This document shows positions 1 to 10,071 of a stretch of 22,500 bases of DNA, one piece after another. Made by a program: the position numbers and the translations under genes. The stretch comes from Seminavis robusta (taxonomy: Eukaryota; Bacillariophyta; Bacillariophyceae; Naviculales; Naviculaceae): contig CAICTM010001798.1 of the NCBI GenBank assembly GCA_903772945.1, forward strand, positions 1-22,500, in the 5' to 3' direction. The number at the start of each line of letters is the position of its first letter. The first letter of the stretch is position 1. Below the pieces are notes generated by a model. The model saw only the letters and a program-made list of their open reading frames with translations. It ran no database searches and was not told the DNA's origin.

Positions 1-537
1 CATGTCATGTGGCGCCTCGTGGATGAATTTCGTCCTCGGGGTGTAGAAGTACTCTCCTCCATTTTGTGGACAGTGCAGCGCCGGCCTCGCAAGGTGCTCA
101 AATGGTTCCCAGTTCCATCCCGGAACGTAGAACCACCTGCAATGGGTCTCTATGTCGAGAGATAATCCGCCGACAACGCACAGATCCCCGTCTATTTGTA
201 GGCTGTGAACCGACTCGTGACCAATCATTCATGTGGGAGGACGCTCAAATTTTTGTTGCTATTTTGTAGTGGTCTCTCCCCCTCCCCGGCTCCCCTCCTA
301 CAGACAGATTACATAACCAGGGTTATTTCCGGGCGACACCGACCTTCTAGCATACAGCATGATGAGAGAGCAAATAGAGCACACCGCGGTGAAGGCCCAA
401 ACGAGAAGGATGACATCCTTTCGTCCCAACAGCCACCACATCCAACAACCCAACACTGCAATGCCACAGAAACGACCCAACAGCCGATACACAGTCAGGG
501 TGGACTCGTTGGGTTTGGTCAAGCCAATCATTCTCAT
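1..537 (-). CDS. Unrecognised membrane-anchored protein, 5' part, runs off the left edge
   Basis: Two pieces on the minus strand appear to form one gene. Exon 1 (537-313) begins at an ATG and encodes about 75 residues with two hydrophobic segments: one around FCGIAVLGCWMWWLL, one around VILLVWAFTAVCSICSLIML. A GT donor at 312-311 and an AG acceptor at 215-214 would remove a 99-nt intron and keep the frame. Exon 2 (213-1) then stays open to the window edge and reads like real protein, rich in Trp, Tyr, Pro and Gly (for example RWFYVPGWNWEPFEH and GGEYFYTPRTKFIHEAP). The intron size matches those of the cyclase gene to the right. An alternative is that exon 2 begins at its own ATG (228-226), which has an in-frame stop directly upstream. 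I do not recognise the family. It could be a membrane-tethered enzyme with its globular part beyond the window. Confidence 0.5.
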
Positions 538-1593
538 TCTGTTCTGTCTCGCGCCCCGGTATCGAATGCTTGTGAGTGCTTTTCGTTTTTTCCGTGTTTC
601 GACGCGGTGTTGCTTGGTCTTTGTTTTGAAATTATTGTGTATGCTCTCGGAGAACTCATTTTCTAGTGAATTACGCGACTATTTGTTTCTTTGTGTTCGA
701 AGTATTTCCAAAATAGGTAACCTATAGTCGTCCTGTGGATGCGCTGAGACTGAGTCTCGCGCTCTAAGACTTCAGAAAAATTGGCGCAATGGTCATTTTT
801 AAATTTGTGACCGTGGGCTTCTCCTATTGAGGTTCTTTTTCCTTTTCTTTCATCATAGCACAATCACTAAGCTTGGAGTACTACTTAAGGGTAGTCTATA
901 TGTCTGGCTACCGGTTACGTTCCAGGTTGGTCACGTAGGTTTGACTATCCAACTGCATAGCGATAAGAAATAGGTACTTTCCAGATGTATTCTTTGCGTG
1001 CGTCCAAGTGCGTTCTTATGCGACTGGTCCGGGTTTACGTCGTTGCAGTGTTCGAGGTCCGGTCCATACTACTGAACTCTGTTCGACAGCTTCTATTGTA
1101 TTAGCAGGTTTGGTCATGGGGATCGAATTCGTTAAAATGGGACGCGAACAGAAGCACAACTCAGTGAGCCCTCTGTCACCCAGTGAGCTGGAGTTTTGAT
1201 AGTTTGTGCCCTAGGATGTGTCTTGTTGCCCTGGCAGTTGTGTGATACCGGTTACTGCCCCCTTCATTTGGATGCCCTTTCCTCCAAGATCTGCCGTGAA
1301 CCAGACCCTACCCAACAAGCGCAATGAGAAATGGGGCAAGACCCGCAGAGAAAGGGCAATGGTTGTTTGGAAGGTAAACAGGTGAAATTGGAGGAAAAGG
1401 ACAAAGATGAGCATTTGAAGGAAATCAACAACATGATACACAGATGATTGCCTGCAAGCAACTTATTCGCACACGGAAGTGGATCTCGCTGGTCCCTTAA
1501 GAGAAAAATGTTCCTTTGGTTAATTTGGGCTGTGGGGAGTCTTCAGTTGGGGCTACCTGAGAGGGGGTCTATGCAGGCGATTGGTTTTCCAAT
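538..1593. other. Region without a supported gene
   Basis: About 1.05 kb between the left-edge gene and the recombinase remnant. Reading frames are short and lack coherent motifs. A charged stretch on the plus strand near 1325-1445 (Lys/Glu-rich) could be a scrap of an old coding region, but nothing supports a gene. The segment upstream of 537 should hold the promoter of the left-edge gene; I see no clear element. Confidence 0.4.
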
Positions 1594-3063
1594 TCAGCGT
1601 CTTACCGTACCTAAGGGAGGAAAGTTCTCGGATCGGAGGGCGGGCATGTTGCGGGCTAGGAAGGCTTTCCGGGCTTCGGTGGTCCAGGCATCTAGGAAGT
1701 CTTCGGCATCAACTTTCACCAGTACTTGATGGATGCGGCAGAGAAAAGGATTGTCTCGAACAGTCGAGCTGGTGAATCCCTGGGATACGTCGTCTTCGAC
1801 AAGTTTTGCAAGCGGATGACATTCAAGGATCTCACAGAACTCGTTGTAGCGCAGTAGCAGGGTCATGACCAGTAGTTCTCAAACTTGGGGGTTCCAGAGT
1901 TTCTTTACATCGTCTTCAAACAGCACATTGGTGAATTTTTTCAGCGTGTCGACATCTGTTTCAATGTCATCAAAGGTTGGTGGTTGGCCGCCGACAATCG
2001 TTTCACCAATCTTGGTTGTCCAGTTGGCTAGGGCTTTACCGGCCTGGTGGTTTTTGTTGGACATTCTTCGATGAAAAAACCCATTGATGTAATCAAACAC
2101 GGAATGAAAGCTGCGGCCACCTACCGACCAACCAGTTCGAAATATTCCGGCCATACCGTTCAAGGAGAGGCATTCTGCCATGTCCTGGTTGGAGCCTTTC
2201 CGGTTGGAGTGCGAAGACAGTTCTTCGTTGATTTCATCGGCAAGGATCTCGAAGGTTTCTCGGAGTCGTTCGAAGAGGTGGGTCCATGCTTTGGAGACAC
2301 CACTGTCGGATTTGCCTCCTTTCGTCTTCAGCGCGGCTTTGGAGAAGATTGGAAAGGTGTACTCATTGTTGCAGCCATTCAATACGAGTAGATGAAGAAG
2401 AGAGGAGTAGAAATCCTGGAGAATTCCATCTCTGTGAGGGTAGATTGGGAGGTTTTGCGGTTCATTGTCCTTTTGACGTTGGCAGTAGGTTGTAATGACT
2501 TCATAGTTGTAGGTTAGTTCATTCACATCAGTGGTCTGTGTGTCTCTTGCTTTTATTAGGGAGACTTCACTACCGCGTCCGCAGCAGTGATAACTGGCGT
2601 TTAAGAGATGCCAGAACTCGGCGTATTGTGGTGTTTTCAGCCAGATGCATGCAGTTGCCAAGGCTTCCCGGTCTCGTCGCGTGCTGGTCGCCTTCTCTTC
2701 TGTTCGTTTGCCGGTAGCACAGTTGGATTCACGGTAGAACGCTCTGAGCTTCTGTAAAAATTGCTTCCAAAGGCCTTGTTGAAAAGTAGGGATTGGGGTC
2801 TCGGTTCTGAACTTGCCGACAAAGTAGGTTTTGACTCCGGAGCAGTATTGTTCAGAGGTGCTTGCTGCGAGCTTCGTTTTATTGCCCATGAAATAGATGA
2901 AATTTCCAAACAGTTTGTCCCAGAATTCAGCGATAGCTTTGTTGGAGAACTTGCGGGGAATACCGCGATAGGGAATGGTGGTGCCATCGACAATGACATC
3001 AATTCCAATTTGGGGGCAGTATCCTTGGAGAAAGCGGTTGAAATAATTGAGGCTTTCTTCTGT
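1594..3063 (-). pseudogene. Tyrosine recombinase of Crypton-like transposon, broken
   Basis: One minus-strand frame is open from 3063 to 1882, hits a TGA (1881-1879), then continues open to 1594. Both sides read as one protein of roughly 490 codons, since the residues flanking the stop form continuous helix-like sequence. The C-terminal half carries tyrosine-recombinase signatures in order: an Arg box (GRGSEVSLIK), an H-x-x-R box (SHSNRKGS), a GWS segment, and a terminal candidate nucleophile Tyr in HSVFDYI. The N-terminal half resembles the SAM-like DNA-binding part of these enzymes. No start codon exists in this frame: a TAG lies at 3066-3064, and a plausible acidic N-terminus beginning with ATG at 3146 is in another frame, so a further frameshift or small intron is needed. 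Cryptons are known from stramenopiles and move by tyrosine recombination. I call it a dead or dying copy. A DIRS-like or other YR family is the alternative. Confidence 0.6.
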
Positions 3064-4044
3064 CTATCGGCTGATGAAGTAAAGAGGCAGGTTAGGGCGT
3101 GGACGGTGAAGAGCGCCTCATCTTCGTCTTCATCTGATGCTGGCATGTTGGGATAAGAGAGACGGGTCGGTTAGTTGTTTACTGTGATGACAACCGCACG
3201 AGAGGATTGAAAGCATCAGCCCCCGATACGAACTGATCGATCGTTGGAGGGTTGTTCAACAAGATAGTCGAATCAATCCACAAAATGAAGAATGCTTCAA
3301 TACAGCTAAGTCCGTGTCATGTCCTCCGTTTGGCAGCGTCTAATGGACGACAACATGCTTGGACTGACTGCTAAAATTACTTGATGCCGAGCGGTACTGT
3401 AGTCGGAGTAGTATCTTGCTGGGTTTGAGTTGAAGTTTGGCACGGGTGAATTTCAGAGGGCGTTTAACGGGAGGTGTGTATGCTTGCATCGTGGATCTGC
3501 TCGTGGGTCTGGCACGGTCTGGCGGATCTGGTCTGGATCTGGCAAAAAAAAAAGTAAAGTACGAGATTAAAGTTGGTTTTGATTGGGACCGTGCTTTATT
3601 GAGTGTAAATTTGTTGAAAAACATTTTTAACCCACTTAGTACTGTATTGATTGTCCAAAATGACTAATTTACTTAACCAACCTTCGAGAATTAAGTGGCG
3701 TGGTATGCAGCGAAATACGTAGACCCTCTCCACCCAACGCACGATGGCGCCTCCTCCTTATTAACAGGGAAACTATCGACGCAGAACGCAAAGGTTTCGC
3801 TCGTCTTTCTTTGGACACATGGGCTAATGAGAGCTTGAACATGAAGTGGTGAAATATATATATTAAAATGTAGAGTCACAGATGCCTTTCCACTTCCAGT
3901 CGGATAGTGCGGGTTGATCGGCTCTTCGTGACTACTGCTTGCCTCGGCAAATCAACTCCGGCAGCGCTCGACTTCAAACAAAAGCTTTACCAAATAACGC
4001 ACCCGACAAACGTACACCATGGATAGCACGGTACATTGAGCCTT
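3064..4044. other. Region without a supported gene
   Basis: Besides the possible acidic N-terminal fragment of the recombinase (3146-3064, minus), nothing coding is convincing. There is a TCTGG-rich simple-sequence patch (about 3500-3545), an A-run, and a short AT repeat near 3855-3865. It lies downstream of the cyclase gene and probably includes its 3' UTR and terminator. Confidence 0.35.
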
Positions 4045-7000
4045 CTAGCAGGGAAGCTCCGCATCATAGACCTCTCTATCACCAGTGGAATCCGAGCTTG
4101 GTTCGCTCGACTCTTCACTCTGAAGCCTACAAGAAAAATCGAGTCTGCTGTGGTGTCCTTCGGAGATACATGTACTTGCACGAGTTCCCGCACCGGCAAA
4201 CACAATCCAATAGGTCGACAATGTCCCTTTGCCCTGGGTGCGAACAAGAACAAAAACGGCACAGAGTCTGAGCTGGTTTTGCTTGTGGCCCGGACTGCGA
4301 TGCTCTTTCGAGAGAATTTCGTACCTTTGCCTCCACTGGATCTCTCCTGGCTTTCAACCAGTCTCCGTGCCCTCGGGCTCGTAGTTGCTCTGCGGTGTCC
4401 TCAGAAACTTGAATGCGCCCTCCTTGACCAGTCGATTCCATCCTCGAAGCGACATTTACAGAGTCACCAAACAGCTACAAAATGGAACGGCCGCACATGA
4501 GACCAACTAAACGACTGACAAGTCTCACGTAGGGAAACATAGAGCTCTCACCTGAAACCTAGACTTCTGTCCCCTGAGTACTCCCGCCGTTACTGGTCCA
4601 CTGTGGAGACCCACACGAAGCTATGGCATGACACGACAAGCCGACGAAGGATCAGATATCAGAGGAAAAGCATCCAAGGCTCCCAAGATCCGACGAGTAC
4701 CAAATGCGACATACCTGCAGCTTTTCCGTTTCTGCACCAAGCTGCTCACCGAGCTTTTTGACGAGTTCGTTCATCTTGGATAGACAAGAACCAGCGAACT
4801 TCACCATTATCGTGCTGTGATCAGGGTTGGGCTGTGGCAAGCCGCAAACTGGAAAGGAAAGCGATATGTGAGCGCCGTACTGCCAGGATACTGTGTCGTT
4901 GTGATGACGGCCGTGACGCGCAATTGCCGTGATCACTTACCTGCAAGATAGCTGACGGGGTTCCAGATTCCAGAGCAGGAGAGAGCAAGGGTGAGGCTTA
5001 AAACAGTCGAGCATCCTTCATAGCAGTTGGGCAATCTGTGTCCTCACCAATCTCCAATCTGTTTTCCATGCAGCAAAGACAAAGTGAGACAGTTACCAAC
5101 AACATGATCGAGCACACAATCGAGTTGCACTCCTTGGCTTACAGTCTCTACTTTGAAGACACCACGTTGCAGGGCGATGGCATCGAAAGCATTGTACTGG
5201 ATTAGGAGCAATCGACGCGAAAGTGAGACTCTGTTCCATGAGGCAACTTGTTCCACCATGACACAGCAGGGTCGCGTACCAGAGATTCCAAGAGGCAAAA
5301 GACTTCGCTGGGACTGCGGGAGGACGACCAACTAGTGAAGCCTAGGTACAAGGCAAACACAGAAGTGGGGGACATGTCAGAGAGAAGAAATATACCCAGC
5401 AAGGGATTGCTCGCAAGCGCTGCCGTCCCCTACCTTTCAAGTCCGCAAACATGATGGTCGCATCAGGATACAAGTCTGCAATCTGGTTTCCCAAACGACT
5501 CTGATTGTTCATGCTGTGCTGACCTTCGCTGAGTGCTTCAAGACCTTCTACGTTGCCCTCTTGATGTTTCCAGGCACCTGTTCCTTCCTTTTTGGATTTG
5601 GCTTCATCTTCGTACAGGCGATCTTGCACCGTTTCGGGGAACAGACTGTTGACGATTGCTCCCGAGACGGCGGCTTGCTCGACGACAATCTTTTGCCTTC
5701 GCTCGACCCAAAAGTCAAAAGCGATGAACACAAATGCCGTCAACAAAAACACAGAACCAACGAGGATCATGTAGAAGATGGGTTCATTGGACCGGTAAAC
5801 AGCTTCAGTCTCGGCACTTGGATATATCTTGAGTGTGTATAGACCAAATGTATCATGCAACGGGACAGTCATGTATGCTCTTGTTTCGATGCTGGTCTGA
5901 TCCTTGACAAAGGAAGTAATATCTTCCGTCACTACCATGTTTGAATACTTGGGGTCATGGAAATCGTCCTCTCCCAGGAACTCCACATCGGGGCCGTCGA
6001 CTCGGTAGCTGAGCGTCTGGTTGAAGGAGTTGCTCAGCACACAGACGATTCCCTTGGCCGATGGTGGCAACGTGTTCAAAAAGTACATGCGCCAATAGAG
6101 GTTGGAGATGAGGAGGCCCGCGAGTTTTCGGTTGTCAACATCCAGCGAATCAAAGACCGGATAGGCCATGAAAGACAGAGGATCCAAGAGGTACTCATCC
6201 ACGTCATTGCGATATTGACTTCCTCTCAAGGTGTACGTCATTGTTTGCTGAAACTGGGGCGGAACAACTTCGGCTTTGTTAATGACAACTTTTGGATCAT
6301 CTAGAATAACTGGGAGGACATCCGAAAAGACATTCGAAGTTGCAAAGTTGAAGTTGAGCAACTTTTGGTTGGGAGTCACGGCCGGACTTCGTTGCCACAC
6401 AGGTAGGTAGTGGCCGGAACCATCGGCTTCCGCACTGTTGTTCCAGGGTCCACCCTTGTAGATTCTCAAGTGATAGTCCGATTCATCTTGCAGCATGTTG
6501 GAGTCTTTGGGCGGAGGCTGCTGCTGGAGGAATCGTTCGCCAGTATCACTTGTCATGGCTTGCTGCTGCTGCTGTGCCTTGGCAGCAAAGGCAGCGTCTT
6601 GTCTTTGCCTCAGTTTGGCTTCTTGTTCAAACGCCCTGTTTTGCTGGTACCGGTTCATAAAGGCCCACTCTTCCCATTCCAATCGATTGGTGTCATTGAT
6701 CAGTGGGGTCCAGATGATCATGAGCGCCTCGGCTAGCACCCTCAAATCACAAGCTCGTACCGGAAAGTTGCTCAAGGTCACAAACGGAAACGTAGCATTT
6801 GTATCTTGGGCGTATGTAGTCATCGCATTGGCCATGGAGGCAATGGCCCCAAGCTTTCGGTCCACAGCGAGACGAAAATTTTCGGTCATTTTGGCACTGT
6901 ACGATTCAAAGTCGCGCTCAAATTCCATGGTCTGATCATTGGTCGAATATCGGTAAACGCCAGCAGAAGCCATGGCCGTGGAAGCCAGCAGCAAGAGCAT

Positions 7001-7168
7001 GACCAGAATCTTCAACGAAAAGACCATCTTCGTCTCACGGTTCGCCGCCAAGTTCGCAACCGCTTCAGTGCGGCGACGGAGTTGGTCGTTGCGTAGGGCT
7101 GCCGAGTTGGCACTCACATAGGATTGATCTTCCTCATCGTCCGGAACGTAAAGCACAGAGGAGGACAT
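4045..7168 (-). CDS. Receptor-type class III nucleotide cyclase (guanylate cyclase-like), nine exons
   Basis: Membrane enzyme making a cyclic nucleotide. Inferred exons: 7168-5434, 5341-5280, 5196-5143, 5058-5048, 4951-4941, 4848-4715, 4620-4552, 4474-4325 and 4233 to about 4045. All eight introns are GT-AG and phases agree: exons 1-8 total 2226 nt, 742 codons. The start at 7168 (MSSSVLYV) is preferred over an ATG at 7255 because the acidic then basic N-terminus precedes a transmembrane helix at about 49-71. A long extracellular region follows, then a second helix at about 464-486 and the cyclase domain from about 560. Visible residues: metal Asp in FADLKG and in IGDCY, substrate Glu in KVET, and the transition-state Asn and Arg in VNVASRM. 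The usual Cys (guanylate) or Asp (adenylate) is Gln (RFQLFGD). The last exon may be spliced again or end earlier, so the C-terminus is uncertain. No phosphodiesterase domain is seen. Confidence 0.88.
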
Positions 7169-7652
7169 TTTTGTATGGCTGCAGGTGGATATTTTGGACG
7201 TTGCTCTGAAGAAATAATGAGAGGAGTAAACCATCCACAAGACACAAGACTGCAAACCGATAATGGTGCCTTAGCTTGGTCGACGGACGCTGCCAATTTG
7301 TAACCACTTCCGCTTTGGACACCGGTACATGTAGACATTAATAATGCCTTCACAAAGCGAGTGCTCGGGCGATAAAGCTCCGTACCAGTGACACGAAGAA
7401 CCTTTTGTACTAGCTAGCTACTACATGTAGCTACTTGTACCCAAAAGCGTGATGTTCTAAAACCCTGGCTGGCTTTTCTGTAATTCAGCCGTAAATCCTG
7501 CTTTACCCTTTGAAGTAGGGAGCAGGGAAGAGTGTAGGGGAAAAGAGACCGTGGTCCCTCAAACCAAGACCGCATTGGACATGTTATGACCATCTTTGAC
7601 CAAACAAGTCCAACTTTGAAGCTAAACTGTCACTTTTGCCACACTTGACCAT

Positions 7653-7784
7653 CCGTGGTCACTCGTAGTCAAGTGTGGTCAGCCGTGGTCAAGCGTGGTC
7701 TTTTAATAGTTAATTGTGATCAAGTGTGGTTAATCGTGGTCATGCGTGGTCAGGCGTGGTCAATCGTGGTCAGCCGTGGTCAAG
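7653..7784. repeat. Degenerate 10-bp tandem array, consensus CGTGGTCARN
   Basis: About twelve copies of a unit containing GTGGTCA recur at 10-bp spacing, broken once by an AT-rich insert near 7701-7716. The conserved part is TGGTCA and the last two bases of each unit vary. The 10-bp period is close to one DNA helical turn. Confidence 0.8.
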
Positions 7785-7876
7785 AAAAGAACCAAGCCAA
7801 TTCCTCCTTATAAACTTGGACAAGTTTTGACCTCTGTAGACTATCAATAGCCGTCATTAGCTATTGGAGCAACCAC

Positions 7877-7971
7877 ATTAATTAAAAGGGCCGTTTTCCC
7901 TCTGCCCAGGATCGGGAGCAATCTCGAACGAGCACCTCTCCGGTGCTCACCTTTTAATAAAATTAATTAAT
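7877..7971. repeat. Small inverted-repeat element with internal hairpin
   Basis: The left end reads ATTAATTAAAAGG and the right end reads CCTTTTAAT followed by more ATTAATTAA. Inside, GAGCACC (7930-7936) and GGTGCTC (7942-7948) form a 7-bp perfect stem with a 5-nt loop. It could be a MITE-like relic. No target duplication is evident. Confidence 0.45.
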
Positions 7972-8817
7972 CTGTGTTTCAGCGTTTCAGCAACTGTTTC
8001 AGCTTGAATGGAAAGAAGCAGATTTATTTAATCACGATGGAAGCCTACTTTACCTAGTAGACTATCTACCGGAACTTAACATAACCAATCGGAGTGGTAC
8101 CAGTACCGGTAGCTATTGGAATATTGCTCACTTGCACTTAAGATAAATAGTTTCAAGAGACGCATCTCAAATCCTTCCCTAATACTACGGGTACCTCTAA
8201 TGCAGGGAGTGAGGGAAGCTAGCTAGTACTAGTACCCACTACCTTTACCGTATACCCAAGATACAACCGTACCGTATCTTCCACATCACCATCCGCTTCC
8301 AAGTTCTCCGTATTCCCATCTTGTGGTCACCCTGCCTCCTGGGCTTTGCTGGTGGCTCATCACTATCTGAGGGCATGTTATTAGTAGGGTATGTGACAAT
8401 AGCTGCTAGTGGATATGCGATATGAAAGCTTGTAAGATAATGACTTGACTCAGTGTGGCCGTTGCAAAATCCTTTTTTTAATATGATTCTTGGAGTACAG
8501 TACTAGAGAGACTCAGAATTGAGTTATCTTATTAATAAGGACTAAGTCTATCTACTTGTGGTATGGTACCGGCAGGGAAACTTGAAAAGATCCTTGGGAA
8601 AGAAGCTAATTTAATGTAATAATTGTACCGTACAGAGCTCGTACAGTCATGGATGAGGCAAGATTCAAGGACATTGATGTGGGAAAGAACAATTAACAGA
8701 GACATCGTTTTAACCATTATTGAGCAAAGATGTATTTACATCACTTTGCCCCCTTCCTTTTGAGGAACAGCAGTGATCTTCTTTCAAGCCAAAAGCCAAC
8801 AGGCAAGGGGCCACACT

Positions 8818-9605
8818 GAAGATTGAAGGCAAATAAATGTTTCAACCCAGTCAAGTCAGGATCAGCGTGTACAGAAGCACATGATGTTGCCTGTTCGATA
8901 GCACATGAAGGTTCCTGTTTGTTGGTACAGAAGCCTGTTCGTTTGCACAGGAGACAGGTGCCTGTTCAATAGTACAGGAAATGGGTCACTGGGAGGGGAA
9001 AAGAATGACAAACACCAAAGTTGCAAGCAGCCACAAATAAATGCAAGAGACGGATGGATATGGTAGTAGTTGTCCTTGCTTGCTGCTGTTGCTGTTGCTA
9101 AAAACGAATTTGCACGTCTCCCTCTATGAGTACAAGGTCTAGCTACGGTGCCAACCTTTAGAAGGGAGTGTTCCCTGTACTTCACTGTGCTTTAGCACTC
9201 CTTATGTAAGTTTTGAATGATAGTACATTTACCTAATGGTGTAACTTGACTTTGGACTTCGAGAAAAAATTGAAGTATCAAATTCTGTATGCTTGTACAG
9301 GAGCCTGTGCATATGAACAGGCTGGGCTGTCTATTTCCCGTGCAATTGAACAGGCTAGGCTGTCTATTTCCTGTGCAATTGAACAGGCGACGCAATTCCT
9401 GTGCAATTGAACAGGATTCCAACGTCCTGTTCAATTGCACAGGCGCCTGTTCAATTGCACAGGAATCACGTCGCCTGACATGCCTGGATTTAGCTGCAGG
9501 CTTGCTCTCTGAAAATCCTGTGCAGATGAACGAGCTGTATGTAGTGCTGTCTACCCCCTGTCTTGAAGATTGAAGGCAAATAAATAAATAAATGTTTCAA
9601 CCCAG
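8818..9605. repeat. Segment bounded by direct repeats
   Basis: A 33-bp sequence (8818-8850, starting GAAGATTGAAGGC and ending TTCAACCCAG) recurs at 9565-9605 with an 8-bp TAAA-type expansion inside. The two copies flank about 715 bp holding most of the palindrome cluster. This could be a segmental duplication or the short direct ends of a non-autonomous element. No coding content is seen. Confidence 0.7.
8888..9534. repeat. Cluster of 18-bp near-palindromes, CCTGTNCAATTGNACAGG
   Basis: Best copies: 9304-9321, 9337-9354, 9370-9387, 9398-9415, 9426-9443 and 9446-9463. Weaker copies lie at about 8894-8993 and at 9517-9534. The first four of the main set read CCTGTGCAATTGAACAGG and the next two read its reverse complement. 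Spacing starts at 33 bp and shortens to 28 and 20 bp. Each could form a hairpin or bind a dimeric protein. Confidence 0.75.
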
Positions 9606-10071
9606 CAAACCTTTAGAAAAAGCCTGGGACTTGGTGGCGTCAGGTGGCTATCAGCTCACATCAGCTCCAGCCTGAAGATATTGCCTCCATTCTTGGAGCC
9701 TACTAGTACGCCTATTTTATTGGGTTACCAGGTACAGTACCTTGTGCGCAGCCCAGTAGCAAACCCAAACGCTTGGAGCTTGTCGACTGTCCATGTAGCC
9801 ATCTACTAACCCTACCGTATGCTAGCTATCAGCTCAGCTCCAACCTTAAAGGCCTCCTTTCTTGGAACCTGCCTGCTGCCTCTATGCATAGAGTCATTGA
9901 GGGTGAGAGCTTTCAACGCCATCCTTCTAGCCCATTGTAGGTACCCCCAGTCAGAAGAATTTACTGAGATGTCATCGTATCTACGCTCCTGCTCGTACAA
10001 TCTCCCCTTTCGGTCCACTTGGCGCGTACCCCCTTGCTTCTGCCTGCCTGGTTGTTGCCATGAAACATAAC

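Larger units (their letters stand above)
7169..10071. other. Repeat-rich intergenic region, no gene seen
   Basis: About 2.9 kb between the 5' end of the cyclase gene and the 3' end of the glycosyltransferase gene. The frames are short or are by-products of repeats (the short ORFs at 9192-9573 just translate palindromes). It contains a 10-bp phased array (7653-7784), an inverted-repeat element (7877-7971), and a palindrome cluster between direct repeats (8818-9605), listed separately. Positions 7990-8800 are AT-rich with no structure I can support. Confidence 0.5.

Noticed and set aside
2761..3156. 131-codon plus-strand ORF ending in a Ser run
   Set aside because: It mirrors the recombinase frame, which has clear family motifs.
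5516..7096. Several long plus-strand ORFs opposite the cyclase first exon
   Set aside because: They are antisense shadows; the minus strand has the membrane and cyclase features.
9192..9573. Overlapping ORFs on both strands with FNCTGNRQPSL-type repeats
   Set aside because: They are translations of palindromic DNA repeats, readable on both strands alike, with no start context or domain.
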